NCBI GenBank assembly: GCA_021292105.1
Contig: CM037862.1
Location: forward strand, 6,986,765 to 7,050,764
DNA length: 64,000 nucleotides
Origin: Anadara kagoshimensis
Lineage: Eukaryota; Mollusca; Bivalvia; Arcoida; Arcidae
Reading direction: 5' to 3'
Shown here: positions 1 through 11,405 of the stretch, piece by piece
How the letters are laid out: each line of letters opens with the position of its first letter
Numbering within the stretch: the stretch's first letter is position 1
Program-made: the position numbers and the translations under genes
Notes under the pieces: generated by a model
What the model was told of the DNA's origin: nothing
The model's input: only the letters and a program-made list of their open reading frames with translations
Databases searched by the model: none

Positions 1-388
1 CGTACAAATTCTGGTGCCAAAGAGCAAAAGTGTTACAGGTCGGTATTATAGAGGTGTTATACTAAGCTCAAGAAATATTTCTTAAACGACATTCTATGTC
101 AGTATCTAGGCATGTTCGTCTACTTCGTGATAATGTTCCATCACATACATCGGAACTTGTGCATGAAGTCGGAAACGGTCTTGCCACACCCACCATACTT
201 TCCAGATCTTTCCCATGCTACTTTTTCTTATTTCCAAAAAGTTATCTGGTCATCGTTACAAGCTTCCAGTCAGTGCTTCAGAAGTGTATCTAAATCAGCA
301 TACTGTCACGCATTTCAGAAATGGATTCAGAAATTTAAATTATGTATTACAACTTGAACCGCGGAGAATACTTTGAAGGGATGTACAT
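1..388 (+). pseudogene. mariner-type transposase, 3' remnant
   Basis: This is the C-terminal part of a mariner (Tc1/mariner, DD34D) transposase, which cuts and pastes its own element at TA sites. Pieces of the family consensus are visible in different frames: V-T-G-R-Y-Y near base 35, L-R-D-N-V-P-S-H-T-S near 120-150 (the catalytic Asp of the H-D-N motif), L-P-H-P-P-Y-F-P-D-L near 180-210 (last catalytic Asp), F-Q-K-W near 310 and G-E-Y-F-E-G at 363-380. The copy is dead: there are stops before base 100, a frameshift between the two Asp motifs, a deletion that leaves about 24 rather than 34 residues between them, and a further frame change before the C-terminus. The 5' part lies outside the window. 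The family is clear from the motif order; the subfamily cannot be told. Confidence 0.8.
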
Positions 389-1317
389 TTCAATACATGT
401 ATTTGAGTTGAATGCTTTTGAGATAACGTATATAATACACATTATATATCGAACAACCTTCTAACTTTTTGAACAATTTCTGCCTTTTTTTACTATAATT
501 TAGAAATGCTTTCCATCTTACAAGTCTTTTTTACCTTCAGGGTTAGGAGCGTATAGTTACTTCATTAGAGATTTCTTGGTAAGGTTTTTGGATGCATGAT
601 TGTGATCCATAAAACATTAACCAGCACCTAAATGTGCTCAAAATGATTAATTTTGGTGTTTAGATATAGGTACAGAGAAGTCCGTAACTTAATTTTCACA
701 ACCATATAAAATAATGTCGAGTTAACAGTTTTATTCTGGATTTATTATATATAATTTTATAACAAACATAACTATATGATCTTATTGTAACATATGTTAC
801 AACTAAATCGTTTCAAGTGATAAAATGTTTGTAATATATTCATGAAAAAAATTACATACCGCCACAAAACGAGAAATCGATCTGCATCAGCAATCAGTGA
901 TGCAAAAAAACAACGAATTTATCAGGGTAAAATTAATTTCCAATAAGTAAAAAAAAATAATGTTTTGTGGCAGATGGTTAATGTTTTTTCATCTATGGGA
1001 TGGGTGTGTCATAGAACAGGAACTGAAGCCATAGTTTATATCTCGAGATTTCAGCGCAATGAATGTTCAAATGAGTTTTGTGTAAATCAAAATAGTAAAG
1101 TGTCAGCTAACTTAAAAAAGTTCTATATATCTTATTTGCTCACCGTTTTTTTCTGGAAAACGTAAAATGATGGACTTGTTTCCCGACTATCGAAGTTTCG
1201 CCATCATTTCCTGCTATTTCCTTATGTCATGATTGTAAATATCGAGCAAAACTTCAATGTTGACTGAAAAATTTGCTAAAGACTTATGAGACTCTCCAAA
1301 TTAATATGCCCGGTTTT

Positions 1318-1485
1318 GTTTCGTCCCCGAGTTTCGAATCCCACTCAATGTGAGGAAGTTTGTCAATTCGTTTGCCGAAATCAGGCACCGTAGGTTTTTT
1401 TTCGGTGATTCCGGTTTCCCCTTCATCCTCCAAAATATAAGTATAAGAATCTTGACTGTGGCGTAAAACAACATAATCAACACAA
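1318..1485 (+). mobile_element. SINE-B, 3' fragment
   Basis: Matches the 3' half of the SINE-B family seen many times in this window: a B-box-like stretch followed by a CACTCAATGTGAGGAAGTTT-like segment (the family form is GTGTGAGAAAGTTTGT), then GGTTTCC...ATCCTCC and the common end AGAATCTTGACTGTGGCGTA. It has more CpG than the copies further right, as if it had escaped methylation-driven decay. Confidence 0.6.
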
Positions 1486-2615
1486 CTTTATAATCAGCTG
1501 ATATTTCAAGAATATATTTTAAACAATCGATCTTGTACTTGGTAACATTTTAAGGAACCGTTTTATCAGATGGTTGAGAGAGAGAGAGAGAGAAAAGGAA
1601 TATTATTATGAACTACTTTTTATCTACCGTCTGTCAAAAAAGCAGGATGTATGTATTGTATTCGAACCGTTTCGTCCAGACACTTCTTGTCCGAATCCAA
1701 AACTATGAAGCACTATTTTACGAATCTTGGAGCAAAACATTAGCATTGTTCATATGGGATGCACACGTCATTAACACGACATGGTTGGTGTGTTCATTTT
1801 CTTGGGAGTTATAGACCTTGAACATAAATGCAAATCACAGAAAAGTTTCTCCTGGCGGAGAATCCTAATTCACTGAATTTGTTTGAATTTGTATAAATAA
1901 AACAAAGTATTGAAAAATTAACAGAAAAATTAACACAGTATAACTAATTTTTTGAATAATTTATAAAAATTACAAAATTGGTGTATAACACTACTTTTTT
2001 AAAGTAGTGCAAACAGAAATGTTATGTATCATTGCAATATACTAATTTTGAATGTTTTCCTTCATAGAAATAACATGCGCCACTCAGATTTTTTTTTTAT
2101 ATAAATCAATGAATTCTAAAGTAGCGCGCGCTTTTTAGCGACATTTAATGCAGTTGTCGCGTCTCTTAAAGACTTTAAATGCATTATTTCGAAAAGTTTA
2201 ATTAGCAGAACATGACAAAAAAAATCAAAGTTAGTACATGGCAGCATTTTAAAAAAAAACTGTACAAGCGTCATTTCCCTCCATATTTTCTTAACCCCTT
2301 TAAAAAAAAGAAGAGAAAAGTATGTAATTGCTTCCGAACAGCTGAACCACGATTTGTCATTTTTTGGTATCTTAGTCATGCCTTTGTTTGCTATGGACGT
2401 GACAAAGTTACGTAATAACATATTGTGAATTATCAGACTAGGGGTTACTTGAATAAAGTCTGAATCATGTTCATCCTTTTTACTCAATTAAATATAAAAA
2501 TCTGCGACTTCATGTTATAAATATTGGTAAAAAGTTCATTGTGTTGATTTTATTTTAAATTTTTTCTTTCTTTAGACGGTTAACTCCAAAAACCATCAAC
2601 AGTAGTATTTAATAT

Positions 2616-2635
2616 AGTAGTAGTAGTAGTAGTAG

Positions 2636-2688
<53 letters not shown>

Positions 2689-2748
2689 TGCGTGCGTGTG
2701 TGTGTGTGTGTGTGTGCGTGCGTGCGTGCGTGTGTGTGTGTGTGTGTG

Positions 2749-2795
<47 letters not shown>
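2616..2795. repeat. Compound microsatellite (TAG)n-(TG)n-(GA)n
   Basis: A TAG run (2616-2639) passes directly into a TG tract to about 2750 that contains CGTG blocks, then into a GA tract to about 2795. Long open frames here on both strands are low-complexity artefacts. Confidence 0.97.
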
Positions 2796-3360
2796 TCAAA
2801 ATGGTGTTAAAAGTAAACCATAGCGACATTTATTACAGAAATATTAATTTTGCTTTTAAAAACCAAATGTTGTAAGTATTGTTTGGGGGGTACAGACATT
2901 CCTGTTATATAGATAAGTAAAACTGTATATTTTATTGGGTGTCGTAAAACTCTTCAGATTCTCTATAAATGTTTATATTCTGTACTCATTAACACTGCCG
3001 ACTTGGTCTGACTATCCTTAATGGGCTCAGCTTAATTGCCTTAAATACGCACACAGGAACACCCTAGCTTGTCACCAATATTTACAAGATTTTTTTTTAT
3101 AGACAGCATTTTACAGCCACAAAGTGTCCGTTTACAACCACAAATCAAACGACACATCCTTGTCCTTTAAAATCACAGCGTGTACTGACATTTGTTTTCA
3201 CCAAAGAAAATATTGATTAGTCAACTTTGACTTTTTTTACATTTACAAAAATCTAGAAAAAATGTGTTTTCGCTTGTCCTATCTTCTGACTTAGTATTAT
3301 TTTTATTTCCATTGCGCATGTAATCATCATCATCATCATCAATAGAGTTTTGTTTTAAAA

Positions 3361-3378
3361 TTATTATAATTATTATTA

Positions 3379-3432
<54 letters not shown>
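3361..3432. repeat. (TTA)n microsatellite
   Basis: An almost pure TTA/ATT trinucleotide run of about 70 bases, preceded at 3325-3342 by a short ATC run. Confidence 0.95.
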
Positions 3433-3769
3433 ATATATTTATATTGAACTAGAACATTTTGGTGGAGAAAAGAGTTGCTGTAAAAAATGTCGGTTTCTTA
3501 AAACTTTAATTTGTTGCTCAGCGACCTATAAAACCACGTATCTCAATATAGGGCGCCATGCTGTTCAACGGTCACAGGTGCCCGTCCAAAGTCGGGAGTT
3601 TTTAAAAACAGTAATATCAATATACATGTGTTAATTGTCATGTATTTACCTTTAGAATTTTTTGTGTTACTGTCAAGTACATGTAAAATGTGCATAACCC
3701 ATTTTATACGTATTTGCCTCTAAAGAATTTAATAAATGAAAATGTCCTATGGTACCGTTGGTAGGAGGA

Positions 3770-3870
3770 AGAAGTAACAGCCAATAACAAAAGTCACGTG
3801 ACTCCCAGACCAAATACAGGTGATTTTGCACGTTGTATTTCCAGACTGAGAAATGCTGTTGTTTAGCGGT
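3770..3870. promoter_or_regulatory. Candidate promoter: CCAAT box and E-box
   Basis: A CCAAT pentamer (3781-3785) is followed 8 bases later by the perfect palindrome GTCACGTGAC (3793-3802), a USF/TFE-type E-box. This arrangement is typical of metazoan proximal promoters. CpG is retained around it, while the DNA from about 4 kb on is CpG-poor. No coding first exon can be tied to it; a possible donor (TTAG before GTAAAA, near 3993) and the acceptor at 5573 would give a mostly non-coding leader. Chance occurrence is possible. Confidence 0.3.
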
Positions 3871-4998
3871 TAATTGACAGTGACAACCAGAGCTTTTGGT
3901 AGTTTGTCATTAATTTTACTCTTCAAAAGAAAGTTAATTCATATTTCGAACATAATCTCTAAATGAAACCGGCAACACGATGATCATGATCTTAGGTAAA
4001 ATGTAGGTTATGTACATGAACCGGTGTAGCATGTCGGATGCATCAACATCACGCACATCCCTGTTCTAGAGACCAGATTTGCTTCATTGTAATTCAGTAT
4101 CATGTGTCATAAGTCTGAAGCTGTAAACACAACATGCACCAGGAATTATTTAAATTTATATAGAAGAAAAGGTTCTCAAAAGTAGAAAGAGCACTTGTGA
4201 CTTTTTCACCCTTTCTCATGATTCTGCTGTCATTAGGAAGTTGGGTGGGATGGGAGATGTAGTACTGGGCTGGGTCCACTGACTTGGCCTGTGGGTTAAA
4301 TTTTAGCTTATTTATCAGAGCAGTAATACTTCCTTTTGTAACCTCACTCATTAAATTCTGCATGTGTAAATTTTGAAAATATTTTTCAGAAATGTTAAAA
4401 ATAGATGGGTTACCCAATTTGTAGCACTTTTCAGTTGAAATTAAACTTTTAGTGGAAGGGACAAATTGAAGTCTTTTTATTAGATCACCCTACAGTTCTG
4501 GATATCAAGATCACCTATTTTATGAGACCACAGACTTAGGACCCTTCAACAATACTCTTTGATAAAGGCCACCTGTCTATTGACTCCATATTTTCTGAGG
4601 TTTCATGGGCAGTGCTCATTCCACAGATGTGCTTCACAGGGTCATCCTGACACTTGCCTTGCAAATAAGTTATGATTTTTTTTTATTAAATGGGGTCAAC
4701 ATTAATTTATTATTGTGTTTAGTATTAGTTTGGCACACAGTGATTATTTTGTTGGGCAAAAATTCTATTTTGAGGCCAGTGGCACAAGTAGTTAACTGAA
4801 ATGAAAGAGTTTCATATGCCGCAATCTAGATTATTTTTACTTGTATCGAGTTGGACATTTGACAAGAATGCCCTGAGAACCAGAATCACCAATCTTCGGC
4901 AAGCATAATGACAAACTCTCTTGCACCTAGATTTGTCCAGAGTACAATTCAAACATAGATGATTAGGAAGCATGTGCTTTGATAGAACTAAGCTACAA

Positions 4999-5402
4999 AG
5001 CTTGTGCTTCATGTTAGCAATTAATTTGGGCCTTGTGCTTCATGTTAGCAATTATTTTGGGCCTTGTACTCCAAGTGAGCAACTATTTAGGCTCTGTGCT
5101 TCATGTTATCAATTAATTTAGGCTTTGTGCTTCATGTTATCAATTAATTTAGGCTTTGTGCTTCATGTTAGCAATTATTTTGGGCCTTGAACTCCAAGTG
5201 AGCAATTATTTGGGCTTTGTGCCCTGTGTTAGCAATTGTTTTGGGCCTTGTGCTCCATATGAGCAACTATTTTTGGTCTTGTGCTGCAGATGAGCAATTA
5301 TTTTTTGCCTTGTCCCTAATGTGAGCAATTATTTGGGCCTTATGCTCCAAGTGAGCAATTATTTTGGGCCTTGTGCTTCTGGTAAGCAATTATTTTGGGG
5401 CT
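4999..5402. repeat. 31-bp minisatellite, about 13 copies
   Basis: About 13 diverged head-to-tail copies of a 30-32 bp unit: a variable first half (TTGTGCTTCATGTT or TTGTGCTCCAAGTG) followed by AGCAATTATTTTGGGCC. Two sub-types of first half are interspersed rather than grouped, suggesting repeated unequal exchange. Confidence 0.92.
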
Positions 5403-5573
5403 TTAAATCTGTTTGGGTGTTGTCTGTTTTCTGTAAACTTCTATTAAATGCTTGTTTTATGAATTCAGAGATTATGATTTGACTTGGTGGTTATACACCG
5501 GTGGACATTGTGGTACATTTATATTATAGTTAATGTATTGTACCTAACAAATTGATGTCTTTATCTTCTACAG

Positions 5574-5663
5574 ATAAAACTTGGCAGTGGTCGTGTATAT
5601 ACATCAACAGCAAGTCTGCGAGGGAGGGTGGAGACAACTAACCACAGATTGTTCCATCGTTAG
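5574..5663 (+). CDS. Possible terminal exon, unknown protein
   Basis: A pyrimidine-rich stretch ending TTATCTTCTACAG (acceptor after 5573) is followed by 29 codons and a TAG stop (5661-5663). The peptide begins I-K-L-G-S-G-R-V-Y and ends N-H-R-L-F-H-R. A second frame (carry-in of two bases, starting K-T-W-Q-W-S) is also open for 21 codons, so the phase is undecided. The piece keeps three CpGs in otherwise CpG-poor DNA. A possible donor (ATATAG before GTATAT, near 5709) would make it an internal, mostly untranslated exon instead, and an AATAAA lies near 6013 in its would-be 3' UTR. No upstream coding partner was found and no family is recognised. Confidence 0.3.
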   Translation: MKLGSGRVYTSTASLRGRVETTNHRLFHR

Positions 5664-6984
5664 TTTTGATTATAATCAAGCAAAGAAAAAGAGAATTCCT
5701 TTGATATAGGTATATTTAGCAGTTTTATCATACACTTATCATTATGTTTAGTTAGTGGAATCCTGGTTAGTTATATTTATGTATATGTCTGACACCTTAG
5801 GACAATTGTGATCTTGAAGCAGTGTTTCTACTCTGTTGCAGGAAATATTTCAAAATTCCTTTGGTGTACCAAGTATAAAGATATCATTTGTTTGCAACTG
5901 CCATACACTGTCTCTGTGAACTAACACCTAAAAGTCCTTAATGCATGCTAGAATACACACTGCCACATCAAGGTAGTACCACAGTAGCCAAGTGTGATCA
6001 AATAGGTGTCTAATAAAGTGAATAGTGAGATAGTGTGTACTGTTTGAACTGTGTTTGTTAAAATCGCACAAAAGTTGCATCATACACAACCTTGCTAGTA
6101 TAAGTATTAAGCATATCTTAATTCAGAATTCAATAATCTGAGTATTTAGAAAAGCAAATTAAGAATGAGATACTTTAAACCATTTGTAAAGATCTAGCAT
6201 TCCCATTAGTTACAAAATTACATAAAATGATGTTTTACCATAAAAACGATATTATTCTGTGGATTTGCGACAAAATCATTTTTCGAAATCATTCTGCAAA
6301 AGTGTTAGGAATAAAAATCACACTGTATGCATGCAGGTTAAAATAACAAATATGAATCTATATTCAGATTCCCAGAGATTTAGATTTCTAGATTTTTACA
6401 AGCAGGTGCCCTTTATATAGGTGGTAGGTCAAACTGCATGGAGGGAGTTGAACTTAAAAACTATATACCCATAAAGTAATTCCCATAGTAAAGAACATAA
6501 TGAATATCAAAAAATAGATAACCAGATTATCAGATTTAAGAATAAAATCAATTAGTGGTCACTTTTATCATTGTCAGACTATGAAATAATTTTATGTTCT
6601 TTTGGCCATAGATTGATGGCTAATGCCCAGGAATAATTGTCCGTGAGAGTATTACATTACACCAAATTTATGAACATAAGGATATTAGATGACAAAATAT
6701 TGGGTAGTTAATCTGATAGAAATTAATTACATATAGACTAGTCTGTCACCTCCTATAACTTAGGGGACTTATAAATTTAAAAATAAAAGGTCAGAACAGG
6801 GTCAAGGAGTTAATTCTATAAAGGGAACATAAATGTCTGTAGACATGGTTTAGAGATACTGAAACTAAATACTTGGTAAAACTCAAATAAAGATACAATT
6901 ACTGATACTTGTTTATGGCATAAGTTACTGACCAGTTTTAGCCTGCCTACAAATACAATATATCCTACAGAAAATTTGTTTTTG

Positions 6985-7125
6985 CTGGCATGGTGTTTTA
7001 CACCCCAGTCAAGACATGTACTCATTTGGAGTCTGCCAGTTTGAGATTATGGAGGAAACCAGAGTGCTCAGAGAAAAGCACAGGCCTTTATCAAATCAGT
7101 TTGAACACTTTCTCACAGGAAAATG
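6985..7125 (-). mobile_element. SINE-B, 3' part
   Basis: Reads in reverse as the end of SINE-B: GGTGTTTTACACCCCAGTCA, a degenerate middle, GGAGGAAACCAGAGTGCTCA, and CTTTCTCACA. The tRNA-like head is missing; the dispersed repeat at 7205 lies 80 bases further on. Confidence 0.75.
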
Positions 7126-7204
7126 AATTACTTGTTCTTGCATGTATTTTGGAAGTTTTTTATTCTTGTACTGAGCCAACTAGTGGAGTTAAATTGACAG
7201 ATCA

Positions 7205-7376
7205 CCGACCAAGCCCACAATGTTCCGACAAAGGCCGGACATGCTTGAATTACACGCAAATAGAATGAAAACTCTGTCTGAATTGTGTCGTGTAATGACG
7301 ACACTGACACTAGTATGTCATTAGTTGTCATGACGCTACTTTGGTACCGTGATGGTGGCCAGTGTCGGAGAATAAT
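7205..7376 (+). repeat. Dispersed repeat R7, copy 1
   Basis: About 170 bp from CCGACCAAGCCC to the CAGTGTCGGAG end. The same sequence occurs in opposite orientation at 54284-54440, sharing GACACTAGTATGTCATTAG, GGTACCGTGATGG and GGCCGGACATGCTTGAAT in order. It contains more CpG than its surroundings. No coding content is apparent. Confidence 0.75.
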
Positions 7377-7684
7377 AGGTATGGCGATCCGTCAATTGGT
7401 CAGCCAGGAGAGGCCTATGATGAGGAAAATATCCTTTCTCCTTTGTGGTTGTCAATCATGCTGTGAAATACAGATAAATCATTCATTAGTTAATTGGCAG
7501 TTTGATTTCTATTATCTATAATTCTATGAGGACCAATGGTCCTCTGAGTGTGTCATAAAAGAAGAAATAATAAAAATAGTAAATATTTGGTGATTGCATT
7601 ATCACATATCTGCATTCCCTAGTTGAGCTGTTTGGTCAGTGGAATTAGATGCATTAGTTGATTGCAAAAAAGAGAGATAAGCAA

Positions 7685-7975
7685 TTATGTAACACACACT
7701 TGAATATTCAAATAAGGTAAGGTTTATACACCAAATGGCATGTTATATGTGCCAAAACCAAGATATGCAGATTGCAGATGACTTTTGATTATGTAATACA
7801 TACTTCAATATCCCAAAAATGGCAAGGTTTATACATCAAAGCAAAAACACAATCCAAAAAAACCCATAACAAAACAAAACAAAGAAAAAAACACAAAAAA
7901 AAGAAACCTACACATTTGGCATGTATTGCAGGTATATGCCAAAACCAAGATAAACAGAATGCATATGATTGGAAA
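7685..7975. repeat. Tandem duplication split by an A-rich block
   Basis: Segment 7685-7790 (ATTATGTAACACACACTTGA through GCCAAAACCAAGATA) is repeated at 7790-7975 with the same landmarks (TTATGTAATACATACTTCA, AAGGTTTATACA, GCATGT, GCCAAAACCAAGATAAAC). The second copy is interrupted at about 7845-7912 by an A-rich stretch with runs of AAAACAAAAC type that the first copy lacks. Confidence 0.75.
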
Positions 7976-9624
7976 AAGTGTTTGATCGTCAAAAGTCAAT
8001 GTATTTTCCCACAGAAAAACCAGAAATATTGTTTTGTCTTCTAATAGAAATGTTACAGAGTTCATCTGTACCCTTGTTAAGAATGACAAGACTTGACATG
8101 CTGATGGAAGTTTTGACAAATTGGTGGGCGTGGCATCATATCATCAGCAGTGTTTTACAACCTGTTGCTGTTTGTTGTCTTGTTAGATCTGGTCTTTATG
8201 ATTATGTACTTTTGATCTCTCTTTGTTCTATTTGATATTGTTGTCTTGAGGTTGTCTTATTTCTTTAGTTATTATAGTTTGTAAGGAAATAACTCTGTTT
8301 AAACTTTTGACTTTGTCTCAAAAGTTTTTTGTTTCCATATTGTCAGATCAGTAGTCTGGCTTGCAAGAAAAATCTAAACAAAGTATTGGAGAAAACAACA
8401 TTTTTTTACGATGTAGGATATACTGTATTTACTTGATTTTCTACTTTCTTCAGCTAAGATTTTGTTTGATGTTTTTCTTTAAAACCTATTTGTATCATTT
8501 TCAGGAATTGTGAAAGTTTTAGTTGAGAAAAACTTATGACTCTTGTGAAGCTTGTATACTAGTATAATTTCTAACTCATTGCCGTGTATCACACAGCTTT
8601 GGCTATAGAAGTTCAAATACTGTGACATTTATGGCTCTAGTATTTCAAATACTATGGTTTCTACTGCCACTCCAGTTTTCTCTGTCCTTTGTCAACCTGA
8701 ATTCTTTCTAACACTGATTAGTAAAATACCGGTATTCTTTATTTAAGCATAAAATACCACAGTCTCCCTACCTTGAGAGGACTAAAGGGTAGGTGGATAT
8801 GGCTGTCCCAGTGTATTATAAGAGACATTATATTTTTTGGCATATTTTATTTTCCTAAAGGCCTATTTTCTGTTTTATTTGTCAACAAAGCATTGATCTG
8901 TTATTATAAAGAATAAAGTAGAATAAAAAATATGATTGCAAAAACATTTATAGAATTAATTATTATGAAAACATTTTAAGAGGGATTGTAAGATTAAAAA
9001 GTGTGTTTGGCAGGTATTCAGAATTATTGAATTTTGATCCGACAGACACCCATGGCTAAGAAAATACTATAAGTACAAGGTAGGAAGCTAAAATAAATAC
9101 AATATATTTATTGAGGTGGGTGCATCTTGTTTTGATTTGTCACAAAAGAAACACTTCTCTCCATTGGAATTGAGCCATTTTCTCCACCTTAAATGTTTTT
9201 GGTGTGATTTTTTTCCTGCCTGTAAGCTATGTTGACCGTATTTCTCCATGATCTACAATGTAAATACATGTATTACAAACTATGTCTTAAGTTTATTTAT
9301 AGGGATAAGATATTTGAATGTTTCTTTATTTATACGTTTGATCTTGTTTTATTTTGTCTGGTTGAAACCTACTAGATTTTATTATAGAGAACTCAAGAGA
9401 TCATAAAGCTAATATATACATGATCAACAAATCATTAGAAAAGATCAGAATTGTTACATTGTAATATTTTACATTTTTGATGTTTTGAATCAACCTTGAA
9501 ATAAATGGTTTAATCTAGACGTGAATTAATGTAATTGTACAAAATGGTGTGAAGTGGTGAAGTCATACAGCCAATGTGGTTCTAAATGTCATTATTCATA
9601 GTCTTTGATGGACTAAAGGAAAAA

Positions 9625-9790
9625 AACATACCAGTCAATGTCCAATTCGCAATCCCAAGGCAAAGTAAAAACTTTGAAACTGGCCAATTAAGTTAATAAT
9701 GTTAACTTTCACCTTGGAAGTGAGACCAGGTGTTCCAGAAGAGTAAACATCTAAGATGTAAAATTGGCTAGACAGGTGAGCTACTTCAAC
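9625..9790. repeat. Dispersed repeat, related to 43715 and 56735
   Basis: CAATCCCAAGGCAAAGT...AACTTTGAAA matches 56830-56875. The following GGAAGTGAGACCAGGTGTTC...GACAGGTGAGCT recurs at 43722-43790 and loosely in the 22.2 kb duplication. No function is visible. Confidence 0.6.
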
Positions 9791-9837
9791 AGATGTTTAA
9801 AAGGGAAAACTGAGGTAGTAGGGATGTTCCTTCGATT

Positions 9838-10190
9838 TATTACTGGGCAAGGAATTGTATTGTTTCAGCAACACTTGCCTAATTCTTTAGAACTGTGACC
9901 AGGCAAGGCTTGGAATTGTTTAAGTAGCACTTGCCAGATTGTTACATAGTGGTTCCTAGAATTGTGCCCAGGAATTTTTTCTATTGTTTAAGTTACATTT
10001 GCCTGATTGTTTTGCAGTAACCCTTAAAATTTAACTGAGCAAGGCTCTGTATTGTTTCAGCAACACTTGCCAGATTGTTCTACATTGGTCCTTAGAATTG
10101 TGCTGGGCAACTGTTTTGCAGTGGCCCTTAAAATTGTGACTAGGCAAGGCTTGGAATTGTTTGAGTAAAACTTGCCAAATGTTTTGCAGT
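9838..10190. repeat. Diverged tandem repeat, about 77-bp unit
   Basis: Four to five degenerate copies of a unit with the order GGCAAGGCTTGGAATTGTTT, AGCAACACTTGCCAGATTGTT, then TTTGCAGTGGCCCTTAAAATTGTG (shown in parts of 20 or fewer: TTTGCAGTGG, CCCTTAAAATTGTG). Each unit holds the inverted pair GGCAAG/CTTGCC. Confidence 0.8.
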
Positions 10191-11191
10191 GATAACATTG
10201 CCAAAAAACCTATTGAAAATCAAATTATCAAAAATGTTGAATATCAATGTTGGTAGTTGGAATGAAGTACAAATATTTAAAAAATTCTCAATGCATACAT
10301 AATACTGGGTGGTAAAATTTTAACTCGGGGCTATACATTTAGAAATAAAATACTTCTGTAATTTCAGTTTTGTGAATCATGAGACATGACCTTATAAATC
10401 TGTACACTTTATAATTACCTAAATATAAAAACTTGATTAAAAATTAGAAGAATGAAGACAGATGATCCTGTGTTTAATAAACTTGGCACAAAAGTCTACT
10501 ACTGATAAGAACATTTATAGAGTATGTAACATACACAGAACTTATTATTAATCCCGGAGAAACACAAGTCAAGTGTTTCTTCATTCAGAAGGCTATAGGC
10601 TATATTTACAATAATGTAGCCCATTTATCTTAAATAAACACTTTTCTTTAAGGAGAAGATCTTTAATCATAAGTAATCACATAGTAAAATGATTATATTT
10701 TTTATTTAGTCTGTAAAGGAGTGTATACCATTAGAGCCTTACTTGGCCTAAATGAAAATTTGAATGTCAATAAATACAGTACAGACCTGTCAAAAGTTTA
10801 ACACCAAGATAACAAACTAGTTCGGAATCATCAGGTAATCCCTGCCCCTCATTACCTATATCTCTGCAGCTGATTTTGCTGTCTCTCTAGTTATTCATAT
10901 CTATGCCACGAGGTAGCTGAGCTTCAAAATCCTTCTCGTTAGCTCACTGTAAAACTTCCCACAGATCTAAAATTAGTGTACATTAATATATGGTAATCTT
11001 AGGATACTATGCATTTTAAAAATTACATTTGCACCTCATCAAAATTTCATTTTTCTGACTGAAAATGACAGAATCAAGCCAGGTACTCTAAAGAAAGTAC
11101 AACCTGAATTTTAATATTCAATTTAAATTCAGTTTTAAGTTCCTCTATAGTCTATACTTGTAATGCATTTGGATTCAATTCAGTACTTCAT

Positions 11192-11405
11192 ACACCTCTA
11201 GGGCCAAATAAGACCTTTGTCCATCATACATCTTCACCTCTAGGGCCAAATAGAGCCATTATTCATCATACTCCTTCACTTCTTGGGCCAAATAGGGCCT
11301 TTATCTATCATACACCTTCATACACCTTTCCTTTTTGGGCCAAATAGGGTCTTTATCTATCATACACCTACACTTCTTGGGCCAAATAGGCCCTTTATGC
11401 AACAT
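11192..11405. repeat. Diverged tandem repeat, about 47-bp unit, 5 copies
   Basis: Five copies of a unit containing CTTGGGCCAAATAGGGCCTT, then TATCTATCATACACCTTCAC. Unit lengths vary by several bases. Confidence 0.85.

Larger units (their letters stand above)
389..3769. other. Intergenic or promoter-distal DNA, no gene recognised
   Basis: AT-rich DNA in which CpG is not obviously depleted, unlike the 36 kb that follows. Apart from the SINE fragment at 1318-1485, a short GA run near 1575-1594 and the microsatellites listed separately, I see nothing in 389-1317, 1500-2610, 2880-3360 or 3435-3770. The open frame on the minus strand at 2116-2487 (123 codons) has no recognisable motif and I do not call it a gene. 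Confidence 0.5.

Noticed and set aside
2116-2487. Minus-strand open frame of 123 codons
   Set aside because: AT-rich composition, many Phe/Lys/Leu, no recognisable motif, no splice or promoter context.
2596-2875. Frames of Thr-His, Cys-Val or Arg-Glu repeats
   Set aside because: Direct translation of dinucleotide microsatellites.
4100-4417. Minus-strand open frame of 105 codons
   Set aside because: The middle (D-P-A-Q-Y-Y-I-S-H-P) looks protein-like, but no family is recognised and the ends are low-complexity. It could be a fragment of a transposon protein; there is not enough to call.
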